Below are positions 8,077 to 17,216 of a DNA stretch of 64,000 nt, one piece after another; positions within the stretch are counted from its first letter, which is position 1, and each line of letters begins with the position of its first letter. Under the pieces are notes generated by a model. That model saw only the letters and a program-made list of their open reading frames with translations, ran no database searches and was not told the origin of the DNA. Both the position numbers and the translations under genes were made by a program. The stretch covers positions 1 to 64,000 of the forward strand of contig CAZSTS010000004.1 of the NCBI GenBank assembly GCA_964609965.1. The letters are read 5' to 3'. Origin of the DNA: JAHJDR01 sp964609965. Lineage in GTDB: Bacteria > UBA10199 > JADGCS01.

Positions 8077-11000
8077 CTATGAAGGTCGTGTTGAAGCGAC
8101 CCGGGTCAAAGTGTCTTCTGCTTCATTGTAAACCCAAATACCATCTGTTGGATCCTTTTTCTTTTTAACTCGTACGTCTAGGTTCATGGCTTCGTCAACC
8201 AAGCGATCGACCTCTTCAACAGACAGAGAAGAGAGCGGCCTTTCAATGCTCACAAACCTAAAAGACATGGGGCCCGTAACCTTCTCTGGTTCATTATCAA
8301 GGTTTTCATCATCAAGGTTTCCCATAAGAGGGGTTTCGAGCTCGGCTCCATCAATGGCCACAACCCAAAAGCGACGATCTGGAACGCCATTAAGGGCGCC
8401 TTGTTTTGTAGCAATAGTATATGAACAGCTTGCTGCCGGACAGCCTTCTAAATCAAGGGTTGTTTGAACAGTATAAAGCTTCAACCGGAGCGTTCCTTGT
8501 TCCGTTGGTTGTTTGTGGTTGTAGTGAAGGCCTTGTTCTGGATAAAGGCTTGCACCTTCTGCTCGTAAGCGCTCGTTAATTTCATCATGAGTTACAAGAG
8601 AGCCATCTCTTTTGTGGCCAGGCATAATAGGAACGGTTTCGTCTCCTTGCTTGTATTCTTCTAATGGCGACCCTCCACCCAAAAAACCCAGGTTTTTTAG
8701 CCCAGGAAAAAGATGTGTTATATCAACAAACATCTCTGCCCCACTGGCCCGCACGGGCATTACCACAGCATATTCTCTGCTTTCTCCAAAAATTTGAACC
8801 CCAGCAGCGGGGGCCATAAAAGCCATGCTTCCCATATTACGATCCACACCGTGTTTCGCTGTAACAGGCCTTATTTCATTGTAAACTTTTGCGTTCTTTG
8901 CCTCGCCACCAATAAAAATGGCAACCCTTTCTTCATGGGGAATAATAATCCCGTCGGCCTCTAATTCATCATAATAAGCGACTACGGATTCTAGCGCTGC
9001 TGCGGCAACCATGTCTCGGGTCCTCATTATACCATCACGCAAATCATGTTCTGCCACAGAAAAGAAATAGGCGGCACGATCTAAGGCGTCTAAGTACAGC
9101 CGCACCAAGGCTCTGTTTCTTTCTGTTTCATCAAGAGCGACAGGGCCCATGAATGCGATGGTGTTTTTATAATAAAGAGAGTCCATGATGTCATATATTT
9201 CAGCCATCGCATCTTCACGCATACGGAGAATTTTTTGTGGTTCAACAATACCGCCACATTCATGATAAATAGCCACAAGCCTTGGGTCATCTAATTCTTC
9301 TAAGAACATACGGCTGAGAGCGTGGGCAAACTCCTCATTAACGGTGCTTGGCGCCCTTTGATTCATGCCTTCAAGCCCCTCAACCCAGGCCCTGGCCATT
9401 GATGCAGCATCTTCATGGCCTGTAACAGATGGTGTTTTGATTTGAGCAAGATAGGCTAAATAATTAGTAGCCACTATTTCAGCAACAGCTTCTAGGTCTT
9501 TAAAATGAGCGCCTTTAAACACACGTTTCTGTGGTGTTCTTCTTTGGCTGCTAATAAGAGGAGACCTTTTGTCTGTATCATATCTTCTGGGCCTTGCTGG
9601 GTCTTCAAAATCTGTGTCTTGAACAACCGTTCTTAGTGTTGTGAGAACCTCTAAGGGAGACAGAAAACGGCCTTCGCGCCACACCTGTTCAGATCGATCC
9701 TTAGCCCTAGGGTCATCAATTAGTACGCGACCGTTTTCGCCTTTTTCTTCTGCACAAAGCTCTGCGTTTTTAATACCGCTGTCACGAACGCGCATACCTT
9801 CTCCAAAGATACTTGATGGGTTTAGGCGTTTCTCGGCCTCAGGTCCAGGCGTTTGCTCATCCAGGGCTTCATTATACTTTGAGGCCCCTGCATAAACTTG
9901 TTCAAAATAAAGCTCTCCTAAAGAATAGTGTCTAACCATGCCGTCATCGTCAGTGTGTCTATAAAACAAATAGTTCTCAGGGGAATGCAGCTGATCCTTG
10001 GGGCGGGAGGTTTGAACAAAATCACCTATAAGAGCATCAACCTCTTGTAGGCCCCCTGAAGACGGTTTTGGCATATTATCCACATCGCGAGCCAAGATAG
10101 CCTGTCTGCTGTCAAAAAGCATTCCAAGAAGTCCGGTACAAATTTCTTCCAAGCTTTCAAGAAAGGGCTCAAGTAAATCGATGCGCGGTGATTGTACTCC
10201 GACCATCACGCCGTTGACCACGGTAGTTTTTCCAAAATCTTTGAGGTCTAAAGTTGTTTGACCCAGGGCCTCTTCATATGTGCGTAAAAGATCATCTATT
10301 GTAAGGGAATCTAAAAACTTTTTAGGATCTTCTTCTTGAATACGAAAATATTCTCTAGCAGCTAAGTAAATAAGCATTTTAAGTGTTGTGCCCAAAGAAT
10401 TGCCCACAGAGTTCCAGGTTGTCATGGGCATGAGAATAGCAATGGAATAAAAGGGGTCAATGGCTTCACGCTCGCCTTTTTTTGTCTTGGCAAGGGCGCG
10501 TATTCTAGGAAACATGATATTAAATAGTCGTCCTAAAGCGAGTGTTGATAGTCGCCCTGAAGCGGTGACAACTTTTTTTGTTGGTTCCTCCGCTGATTTT
10601 AATGCCCCAAGCGCCATAATACCAGAAGCAAAAAGAGCTCCATCACTCTCATTCACCTCTATCTGATCCGTTCTTGCATAGTCAGTTCCTGGAACAACTC
10701 CCCGGTGTATTAATTCATCTTTGGGCATTAACCTAAGGCCGGCGCGTTCTAATGCTAAATGAGTGGCGCCCACAAAAGATTGTCTTGCTGCTAAAAGCTC
10801 ATGTTGGGGAACCCTTTGTTGTGTGGCAGACACAGTCCAATCACCAGAGACGCCCCTTTCTTGTTGCTGTAAAAGAGCGGAAACGGCAGAGGCTTGCCAC
10901 GGAGAAGCGTGTCCAACAACCGTTTCGGGCCCGTATGCCCCCCCCTCTATAAAGGCGTTTGTCAAAGCGAAGTCTCCCGTCGCTGGATCAATGGATGCAG

Positions 11001-11112
11001 AAAAGCCTTCTTGAAAAGGGTATGCGGGCATAACGTAGGAACGTCCTGCCAGCGATCCCGGTGTTGAAACAGATGCTGAATAGGCACAAAAAGCCATAAT
11101 TAGTTTTGCCAC
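8077..11112 (-). CDS. Large exported protein of unknown family, 1011 aa
   Basis: I do not recognise this protein. The GTG at 11112 gives a short signal-like N-terminus (VAKLIMAFCAYSASVS); a TTG nine codons upstream falls inside a palindromic repeat and is less likely. The protein is mostly alpha-helical-looking in its middle (many Asp, Glu, Arg and Leu), has one possible hydrophobic segment (AILMPMTTWNSVGNSL) and a C-terminal third richer in beta-type sequence, with two close Cys (EGCPAASCSYT) that could form a disulfide. There are no recognisable catalytic motifs. It lies downstream of a second unknown gene (11356-12870) on the same strand and may share its role. Confidence 0.75.
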   Translation of the reverse strand: MAKLIMAFCAYSASVSTPGSLAGRSYVMPAYPFQEGFSASIDPATGDFALTNAFIEGGAYGPETVVGHASPWQASAVSALLQQQERGVSGDWTVSATQQRVPQHELLAARQSFVGATHLALERAGLRLMPKDELIHRGVVPGTDYARTDQIEVNESDGALFASGIMALGALKSAEEPTKKVVTASGRLSTLALGRLFNIMFPRIRALAKTKKGEREAIDPFYSIAILMPMTTWNSVGNSLGTTLKMLIYLAAREYFRIQEEDPKKFLDSLTIDDLLRTYEEALGQTTLDLKDFGKTTVVNGVMVGVQSPRIDLLEPFLESLEEICTGLLGMLFDSRQAILARDVDNMPKPSSGGLQEVDALIGDFVQTSRPKDQLHSPENYLFYRHTDDDGMVRHYSLGELYFEQVYAGASKYNEALDEQTPGPEAEKRLNPSSIFGEGMRVRDSGIKNAELCAEEKGENGRVLIDDPRAKDRSEQVWREGRFLSPLEVLTTLRTVVQDTDFEDPARPRRYDTDKRSPLISSQRRTPQKRVFKGAHFKDLEAVAEIVATNYLAYLAQIKTPSVTGHEDAASMARAWVEGLEGMNQRAPSTVNEEFAHALSRMFLEELDDPRLVAIYHECGGIVEPQKILRMREDAMAEIYDIMDSLYYKNTIAFMGPVALDETERNRALVRLYLDALDRAAYFFSVAEHDLRDGIMRTRDMVAAAALESVVAYYDELEADGIIIPHEERVAIFIGGEAKNAKVYNEIRPVTAKHGVDRNMGSMAFMAPAAGVQIFGESREYAVVMPVRASGAEMFVDITHLFPGLKNLGFLGGGSPLEEYKQGDETVPIMPGHKRDGSLVTHDEINERLRAEGASLYPEQGLHYNHKQPTEQGTLRLKLYTVQTTLDLEGCPAASCSYTIATKQGALNGVPDRRFWVVAIDGAELETPLMGNLDDENLDNEPEKVTGPMSFRFVSIERPLSSLSVEEVDRLVDEAMNLDVRVKKKKDPTDGIWVYNEAEDTLTRVASTRPS

Positions 11113-11122
11113 AAGGCACCAT

Positions 11123-11138
11123 CCGCCAGAGGCGGACA
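11123..11138. repeat. Short perfect hairpin repeat (TCCGCC AGA GGCGGA)
   Basis: Six-base arms with a three-base loop, just upstream of the GTG start of the 1011-aa gene. GC content contrasts sharply with the flanks. It may be a dispersed intergenic palindrome or act in the leader of the gene; if translated from the TTG it would add SASGG to the protein. Confidence 0.5.
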
Positions 11139-11304
11139 AGTTGTGATTGCCTCGTGTTTATAGATTACTATTGAACTTCCCCGCTCTTATTCTCATTCTC
11201 TCAGAACACAGTTAATATTATCGGCTAACAAGAGAAGAAGTTGCTTGTTTTAAAGGGAATAAACAGGATTTTCACCACCTCACTCTAAGAGATTCCCGGG
11301 TCTT

Positions 11305-11344
11305 TTAACAGGAGTTGACAGGGGTTAACAAGAGTTAACAGGCT
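11305..11344. repeat. Four tandem 10-bp repeats (TTAACARGRG)
   Basis: Consecutive units TTAACAGGAG, TTGACAGGGG, TTAACAAGAG and TTAACAGGCT, followed by TAAC. The 10-base period places each copy on the same face of the helix. The array lies 11 bases after the stop of the 504-aa gene and about 190 bases upstream of the 1011-aa gene, so it may bind a regulator of the latter. The second unit contains TTGACA, a -35-like hexamer in the wrong orientation for the leftward gene. Confidence 0.7.
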
Positions 11345-11355
11345 TAACTGAAAAA

Positions 11356-12870
11356 TTATCCGCGAACGACGCTTAAACGGGCCGGAGAGGCTGTTGCTTG
11401 CCTGGTTTCTGCTGGGGCACTGAGATGAGCAAGGGCTTTGTTACACCGCCTTGAAAAAAGATTATCTTTGCCCCTGTATGAAGCGATCCACACACCAAGT
11501 TGATGGACAACAAAAGCGCGCATGTGTTCATCAATTTCTGCCATTCTAACAAACAAAGGAAAGGCTCGATAACTGTCTGAAGAGGCAATGGCTCCTACTG
11601 TTTTTCGCCCTCTTTCTTGGTTGGCTTTGACTCCGTTTTTGGAAGCAATTATTTTTGCAAGGCGCTCAAGAATAGGTGTTCTTGCATTTGGAAACGCTTC
11701 AGCGGTTCTGAGTAAAAGAGCTGGATTTAAGGGTTTCTCGCCAACAAGCTGTCTGAGTCTTTTTTGAACCCCGGCAACCTCGGTAGAACAAATATTTCCT
11801 ACAAGCTGTTGTCGTTGAGAATCGTTTTCAACACCCAAAAGAACAGGTCTAAGCAGTTGCTCAGGAAACACGAGAGCAGCGCGCTTTAAAAACTGAAAGG
11901 CGCGGCAATCACTACGATTTGCAAGCCGGATCAATGTGTTGCAGTGGCGATCAAATTTAGCGCGGTTATGCTCTCCCAAAAGGCCCTCAAATGTAAATAG
12001 GTCGCGGTATTCTCCTTCTAGCCTGGACAGACTGATAAGGCAGCTTTTGTTAAAATCGCTAGAATCTGTTTCTTCAATCCACGAGTTGAGCTGATCATAA
12101 GCAGTTTCAAAGACGTCAAGCCTTTGAGCTGCAGAAGCGACAGAAACTAAAACCGTTATTGGGTCAAGCTTTGGTGACATAGGACGGGCGCCTTCGAAGC
12201 CGCGAACTCGCCCTAATACTCTTCGTGCGCCATTTCGTCGATTGACTCTGGCGACCAGAGCAGAAACAATTTCAGGGGCGTATTGAGGATAGGCTTCTGC
12301 TAGAGAAACGAGGGTGCTTTGTATGCTAAAAGAGCCCTCAATATTCTTTGCAGCCCTTTTTATTAGGGGACTAATGTTTCGTCCTTCTTCAATACGTTTT
12401 TTAAAACGAGAAAACGAAACAGATTTTGTTACCCGAGAGTTTCTAACAACCCAGCCGAGTGTCAGGGCGCCTATCAATAACCAGCTGCCAAGCAAAAGGC
12501 CCTCTGGAATGGTGTTTGACATGTAGTCTTCAAAACTAGGCTGAAGAGAAGAGGCGCCAACCTCCGATTCTGGGTGGTTTTCAAAAGCAGCAGGGTCTGG
12601 GCGGTGAAACTTTAGCGCGTCACTGGCACCCTCTTTGGTGACTTCTTTTTGGCACCCTGATGCCCAAAGGCCTGAGGCAACAACCGTAACACCCATGCTA
12701 GTTAGCCTGCGAGCCCTGGTGCTTGCTTCGGTTTCGGCAACAACAGCTTGTGCACGTTCGGCAAAGGGAGATAAAAAAGATGTTCCTGTGCCAGAAGAAA
12801 CTTGAAGAGAAGCCGTTTCGGTTCCGAGGGGAACAAAAGGAGTTGCTGGCATTGTCCGATAGAGAGACAT
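11356..12870 (-). CDS. Predicted membrane protein of unknown family, 504 aa
   Basis: Not recognised. There is a Ser/Thr-rich N-terminus of about 50 residues, then a hydrophobic segment ending in GLWASGC (residues about 55-75) and a clear membrane helix (LLLGSWLLIGALTLGWVV, about 125-145). A C-terminal domain of about 350 residues follows, rich in Arg, Leu and Ala with helical repeats reminiscent of HEAT/TPR solenoids (for example SLAEAYPQYAPEIVSALVAR and RLANRSDCRAFQFLKRA). No catalytic motif is visible. The ATG at 12870 has GGGG about ten bases upstream. It is transcribed leftward toward the 1011-aa unknown gene. Confidence 0.75.
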   Translation of the reverse strand: MSLYRTMPATPFVPLGTETASLQVSSGTGTSFLSPFAERAQAVVAETEASTRARRLTSMGVTVVASGLWASGCQKEVTKEGASDALKFHRPDPAAFENHPESEVGASSLQPSFEDYMSNTIPEGLLLGSWLLIGALTLGWVVRNSRVTKSVSFSRFKKRIEEGRNISPLIKRAAKNIEGSFSIQSTLVSLAEAYPQYAPEIVSALVARVNRRNGARRVLGRVRGFEGARPMSPKLDPITVLVSVASAAQRLDVFETAYDQLNSWIEETDSSDFNKSCLISLSRLEGEYRDLFTFEGLLGEHNRAKFDRHCNTLIRLANRSDCRAFQFLKRAALVFPEQLLRPVLLGVENDSQRQQLVGNICSTEVAGVQKRLRQLVGEKPLNPALLLRTAEAFPNARTPILERLAKIIASKNGVKANQERGRKTVGAIASSDSYRAFPLFVRMAEIDEHMRAFVVHQLGVWIASYRGKDNLFSRRCNKALAHLSAPAETRQATASPARLSVVRG

Positions 12871-13009
12871 AAATATTTAGGGGGGATAACTAAAAAACCC
12901 CTGTAGCCTTTTAAGTTATTCCTGCAGGGATTGTATCGGCAAACGCGCCAACATGTTGCGGAAAAATTTATCGTTTAGAAAAAAGGAAGTCGGTTGATAT
13001 TATTAAGGA

Positions 13010-13552
13010 TTATAGTTCTTCAGTAGGAATGAAGTCAGAAAAGTCATCGCTGAATTCAGCATAATCGTTTTTTACTTTTGTTTCTGACATGACAAGCTTG
13101 TTTTTGAGCTTTAGTTTTTTAGGCTTCTTTTTCTTCTTCTCTTTCTTTACAACAGCAACTTTTTTACCAGAGATGTCCTTTTTTTTGAAAAGCCTTGAGA
13201 GAAAAGGCTTCTTTTTTTTCTTTGTTTCAACATTTTCACACAGGTCGCCCTTTCCATTTTCGTTCTCATCTTTTTGGTCTGAGTTTGAAACCGTGGAGCA
13301 GTTGTCACAGTGATTAGGAAGGCCGTCTGCATCTTGGTCGCAGGCATTGCCAACAGAGTCAAGGTTTCCGTCTTCTTGGTCTTTGTTGACAACAAACGGA
13401 CAGTTGTCTTTTGCATCCAAGACACCATCTCCATCGGCATCATTTTCGGCTTGAACAGAAAACCCTTCTGGCGCATCTAGGCAATTCTTTGCATTTGCTG
13501 AAAGAGGAACAAATACGAAAAAAATAATGAGAATAATAAACAGATTTTTCAT
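13010..13552 (-). CDS. Exported thrombospondin type 3 repeat protein with basic tail
   Basis: 180 aa from the ATG at 13552, which has GGGAG seven bases upstream; an earlier ATG at 13579 has none. A signal peptide (MKNLFIILIIFFVFVPLSANA) is followed by calcium-binding thrombospondin type 3 repeats: DADGDGVLDAKDNCP, DQEDGNLDSVGNACDQDADGLPNHCDNC and DENENGKGDLCE. Half-way the protein switches to a Lys-rich, low-complexity region (KKKKKPFLSRLFKKK, KKEKKKKKPKKLK) and ends in an acidic tail (YAEFSDDFSDFIPTEEL). The repeats suggest an envelope or outer-membrane protein stabilised by calcium; the basic segment could bind an acidic partner or surface polymer (inference). Confidence 0.85.
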   Translation of the reverse strand: MKNLFIILIIFFVFVPLSANAKNCLDAPEGFSVQAENDADGDGVLDAKDNCPFVVNKDQEDGNLDSVGNACDQDADGLPNHCDNCSTVSNSDQKDENENGKGDLCENVETKKKKKPFLSRLFKKKDISGKKVAVVKKEKKKKKPKKLKLKNKLVMSETKVKNDYAEFSDDFSDFIPTEEL

Positions 13553-13588
13553 TAACAAGACTCCCTTTTTAGCAATCAAAGATCATTC

Positions 13589-13627
13589 CCACAGTGTGGA
13601 TTTAATACTTCGCCCCTTGGGGTATTA
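13589..13627. promoter_or_regulatory. Two adjacent inverted repeats upstream of the thrombospondin-repeat gene
   Basis: CCACA-G-TGTGG (13589-13599) and a hairpin pairing TAATA/TATTA (13603-13607 with 13623-13627) outside CCCC/GGGG (13613-13616 with 13619-13622). They start 37 bases before the leftward ATG at 13552, so they could be an operator or leader structure. No function can be assigned. The rest of the 261-base gap to uvrA is AT-rich and shows nothing else. Confidence 0.4.
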
Positions 13628-13813
13628 GCGGATAAATGTTTTCGGCTTGATGTCTCGAGGCTCTGCTGCGGGGGTTATTCATTAGGGATTTTTATTTTTT
13701 GGTGCAATGATTTTTTCGAACAAGAGCAGAAATAGGCTTTATAAAAGAGAAAATAGTTATAAAAAATTATACACCTTGCATCTTTTGAAAAACTATCAGA
13801 TTAAATCCTTTCA

Positions 13814-16624
13814 ATGAAAGATGTTATTTCCATTAAAGGCGCGCGCACACACAATCTCAAAAACATCAACGTCGCCCTGCCCCGCAACAAACTCACGGTT
13901 ATCACCGGGATGTCTGGTTCAGGAAAGTCTTCTTTAGCCTTTGATACAATTTATGCAGAGGGACAACGGCGCTACGTAGAGTCCCTGTCCGCTTACGCAA
14001 GACAGTTCTTGGAACAAATGGATAAGCCTGATGTTGATCTCATCGAAGGCCTTTCTCCGGCTGTTTCTGTTGAACAAAAATCTTCAAGCCACAACCCAAG
14101 ATCAACCATTGGAACCTCTACAGAGATTTATGATTACTTACGGCTTTTATTTGCTAGAATCGGGACACCTTATTGTTATCAGTGTGGGAAGCAAATCAAA
14201 AAACAAACCATTCCAGAAATTGTGAACCGTTTTCACACTGATTGTAAGGGTGAAAGAATCAACGTCCTTGCCCCTGTTGTCGAAGACCGAAAAGGCGAAC
14301 ACCAAAAAGAATTTGAAAGACTCAAAACATTGGGCTTTGCTAGAGCTAAAGTTGATGGCGTTCTCTATGATCTTAGCGAAGAGATTATATTAAATTCAAA
14401 AAAGAAACACAGCATTGATGTCATCATTGATCGGATTAAAATAGCTGAGAACACAAGGTCTCGCCTGCACGAGTCCCTTGAAACCGCCTTTCAGATAGGA
14501 AAGGGCCTGGCGAAAGCAGATTTTTTAGACGAGAAACGTCGTGTAAAATTTACAGAGCTTCTGAGCACGAATAATGCCTGCATTGATTGTGGAATTTCGT
14601 ATCCTCGCATTGAACCACAGATGTTTTCTTTTAATTCTCCCCAGGGAGCGTGTGCACATTGCAGTGGTTTGGGCGAGCTTATGCACGTTGATGAGAATAT
14701 TGTGGTGCCCAACCAGAGCCTGAGTATTAATAAGGGTGCCATTGTTCCTTGGTTTGGTAAAAAAACAAATTATTATCAAAACTTATTAGAATCTGTTGCC
14801 AGAGAATATAGCTTTAGTCTTGATGTCCCCTTTGCGAAACTGAGCAAAAAAATCCAAAATATGCTCTTTAATGGAAGCTCAGACTTCATAAAAATAAGGG
14901 CAGGAAGACATGTTTATGATGGTTTTTTTGAAGGAATTAAAAACAACCTTATGCGACGATACAAGGAGACAGAATCAGACTGGATGCGTGGCGAAATCAC
15001 AAAATTTATGACGTATCAACCCTGCCCTCGTTGCAAAGGAACGCGCCTTAAAGACGAAAGTCTCCACATAAAAATATGCGACAAAAACATTGCTGCTCTC
15101 ACCTCTCTTTCTATCAAAAAATTAAAGGATTTTGTTGATCAAGCACAGCTCAAAAAAACTCAATATGAAATAGCAAAACCCATTTTAAAAGAAATTTCAG
15201 CAAGACTTTCTTTTTTGCTAAACGTGGGACTCACCTATGTTACCTTAAACAGAAAAACGCACACACTTTCTGGTGGCGAGGCTCAGAGAATTAGGCTGGC
15301 AACACAAATAGGCTCCGCTCTTGTTGGTGTTACTTATGTTTTAGATGAGCCAAGTGTGGGCCTGCACCAAAGAGACAATAATAGATTGATCAAATCTCTT
15401 TCGCACTTAAGAGACATAGGAAACACAGTGATTGTCGTAGAGCACGATGAAGAAACCATTAGAGCGGCCGACCATGTATTAGACTTAGGTCCTGGTGCAG
15501 GTGTTCACGGTGGAAAGGTTGTTTTTTCGGGCCCCACAAAGGAATTATTTAAGAAAAAAACATCAATCACAGCAGGATATTTGACGCATAAAAAACTTAT
15601 TGATGTTCCTAGCAAGAGAAGGGCAGGGGGCCTGTTTCGCATAATATTAAAAGGAGCAAAAGAGCATAATTTAAAGGAAATTGATGTTGAAATTCCCTTG
15701 GGAAAACTTATTTGTGTTACAGGTGTATCTGGTTCAGGAAAATCAACGCTCATTAATGAAACGCTACTACCAGCTTTGCTGCGATCTCTCCATAAGTCCC
15801 GTGTTAAATGCGGCAAACACAAGGCTTTGCTTGGAAGTGAAAACATCGATAAAGTTATCAATATTGATCAGTCGCCAATAGGCAGAACGCCTAGGTCTAA
15901 CCCGGCTACTTATACAGGGCTGTTTACACATATCAGAGATTTATTTAGCGAACTTAAAGAATCTAAGGCTCGTGGCTATAAGCCAGGGAGGTTTTCCTTT
16001 AATGTAAGAGGGGGGCGATGCGACCAATGTGATGGCGATGGGCTGATTAGAATCGAAATGCATTTTTTGCCCGATGTTTTTGTTAAATGCGAGGCTTGTG
16101 AAGGGAAGCGCTTTAATCAAGAAACACTTTCAATCAAATATAAAGGAAAAAACATTGATGATGTGTTGTCCATGACAGTTGAAGAGGCCCTAGCCTTTTT
16201 TAAGAACATTCCAAGCATTTTCCGAAAAGCAAAAACACTTTTTCAGGTGGGTTTGGGCTACATTCGGCTTGGGCAAGCAGCCACAACTCTTTCTGGTGGT
16301 GAGGCCCAAAGAATAAAGCTTTCAAGGGAGCTTTCTAAAAGGTCAACAGGAAGGACTTTATATATATTAGATGAACCAACGACAGGGCTTCATTTTGAGG
16401 ATGTAAAACTACTGATGAAAGTAGTTAACGAAATAGTAAACCAGGGAAACACAGCGATTATCATTGAGCATAACATGCATGTGATAAAAATGGCGGATTA
16501 TATTATAGACTTAGGGCCCGAAGGCGGAGACGAAGGGGGCCAGGTTGTGGCCACGGGAACACCTGAAGAGGTGGCAAAAATCAAAAAATCAATTACCGGA
16601 AAGTATCTCAAGAAGTATTTATAA
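13814..16624 (+). CDS. uvrA: Excinuclease ABC subunit A
   Basis: 936 aa, the usual length. There are two ABC ATPase modules: Walker A GMSGSGKSSLAF near residue 35 and GVSGSGKSTLIN near 640, signature LSGGEAQRIRLA and LSGGEAQRIKLS, and Walker B YVLDEPSVGLH and YILDEPTTGLH. Zinc-binding CxxC pairs are present (CYQCGK, CDQCDGDG and CEACEGKRF). UvrA dimers scan DNA for lesions and load UvrB in nucleotide excision repair. The ATG lacks a clear Shine-Dalgarno. It stands alone with long non-coding DNA on both sides. A weak hairpin (ACAGC CAAGA GCTGT, then GTTTGT) follows the stop. Confidence 0.98.
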   Translation: MKDVISIKGARTHNLKNINVALPRNKLTVITGMSGSGKSSLAFDTIYAEGQRRYVESLSAYARQFLEQMDKPDVDLIEGLSPAVSVEQKSSSHNPRSTIGTSTEIYDYLRLLFARIGTPYCYQCGKQIKKQTIPEIVNRFHTDCKGERINVLAPVVEDRKGEHQKEFERLKTLGFARAKVDGVLYDLSEEIILNSKKKHSIDVIIDRIKIAENTRSRLHESLETAFQIGKGLAKADFLDEKRRVKFTELLSTNNACIDCGISYPRIEPQMFSFNSPQGACAHCSGLGELMHVDENIVVPNQSLSINKGAIVPWFGKKTNYYQNLLESVAREYSFSLDVPFAKLSKKIQNMLFNGSSDFIKIRAGRHVYDGFFEGIKNNLMRRYKETESDWMRGEITKFMTYQPCPRCKGTRLKDESLHIKICDKNIAALTSLSIKKLKDFVDQAQLKKTQYEIAKPILKEISARLSFLLNVGLTYVTLNRKTHTLSGGEAQRIRLATQIGSALVGVTYVLDEPSVGLHQRDNNRLIKSLSHLRDIGNTVIVVEHDEETIRAADHVLDLGPGAGVHGGKVVFSGPTKELFKKKTSITAGYLTHKKLIDVPSKRRAGGLFRIILKGAKEHNLKEIDVEIPLGKLICVTGVSGSGKSTLINETLLPALLRSLHKSRVKCGKHKALLGSENIDKVINIDQSPIGRTPRSNPATYTGLFTHIRDLFSELKESKARGYKPGRFSFNVRGGRCDQCDGDGLIRIEMHFLPDVFVKCEACEGKRFNQETLSIKYKGKNIDDVLSMTVEEALAFFKNIPSIFRKAKTLFQVGLGYIRLGQAATTLSGGEAQRIKLSRELSKRSTGRTLYILDEPTTGLHFEDVKLLMKVVNEIVNQGNTAIIIEHNMHVIKMADYIIDLGPEGGDEGGQVVATGTPEEVAKIKKSITGKYLKKYL

Positions 16625-16644
16625 CAGCCAAGAGCTGTGTTTGT
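16624..16644 (+). terminator. Possible weak terminator after uvrA
   Basis: ACAGC/GCTGT stem with a five-base loop, starting at the uvrA stop codon, followed by GTTTGT rather than a clean T run. A marginal intrinsic terminator at best. Confidence 0.3.
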
Positions 16645-17216
16645 ACGACATTCTGTACAGAACAACATTGAAAAGATTGTCTGAAAACAGGCCGCATCTT
16701 CGCATAAAAACCACCAACTATTAAAGAGATTAATTAAAAGCGAGGCCACAGGATTTTAGCCCATAAAAAACTCCTTCATTAAACAGCTTTCGTCGAACTT
16801 TGAAATAGTGAACAAACAGGCTCCTTTTTGATGGACTGCTTCACGAAAAACGCAGTAGAACAGGTGTTTTCAGAGGAGATACATCATTCTGTACATTTAG
16901 CTTTTTACGAAAACAGGGGGCCAAAAAGAAGAGTTGTTGTGGCAAGGCAATAATTATGCGAACAATTAAAGGTATTGTTTCACAAACAAAAACCTCCCAT
17001 CAATGTCAAGATCGGAATGTCTAAACAGTCATATCGAAACAGGAAGATTAATGGGCGGTGTTCTTTTTGAAGCGGTGGGCCGAATACGCGAGCAAAAACA
17101 GAAAAACAGCAAAAATTACTTTACATTATAAAATGACCATTATATTGTACAGAATCTTCAGCGCAAGGCGAGCTCTAAAATAGTCGTATAACGTTAAAAA
17201 ACCAGCTTTATTATCC
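16645..17216. promoter_or_regulatory. Long non-coding region with repeated TGTACA operator-like sites
   Basis: No coding frame is supported here. The word ATTCTGTACA occurs three times: 16650-16659 on the + strand (within the perfect palindrome TTCTGTACAGAA, 16651-16662), 16886-16895 on the + strand, and 17146-17155 on the - strand. A fourth near copy (TGTACG) is at 16642-16647. The last site lies about 62 bases before the Phd/YefM-domain gene and overlaps AT-rich promoter-like DNA (TTTACA at 17120, TATATT at 17141). TGTACA is the core of characterised Phd and YefM operators (P1 phd-doc, E. coli yefM-yoeB), so autorepression of the next gene is a reasonable inference. The remaining sequence shows nothing else recognisable. 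Confidence 0.6.

Noticed and set aside
13089..13476. Open frames on both strands inside the thrombospondin-repeat gene
   Set aside because: They arise from the AAG/AAA-rich Lys codons and are fully inside a well-supported gene.
16651..16662. TTCTGTACAGAA as a LexA box near uvrA
   Set aside because: The half-sites are adjacent, unlike the CTG-N10-CAG spacing of proteobacterial LexA, and the site lies downstream of uvrA, not in its promoter.
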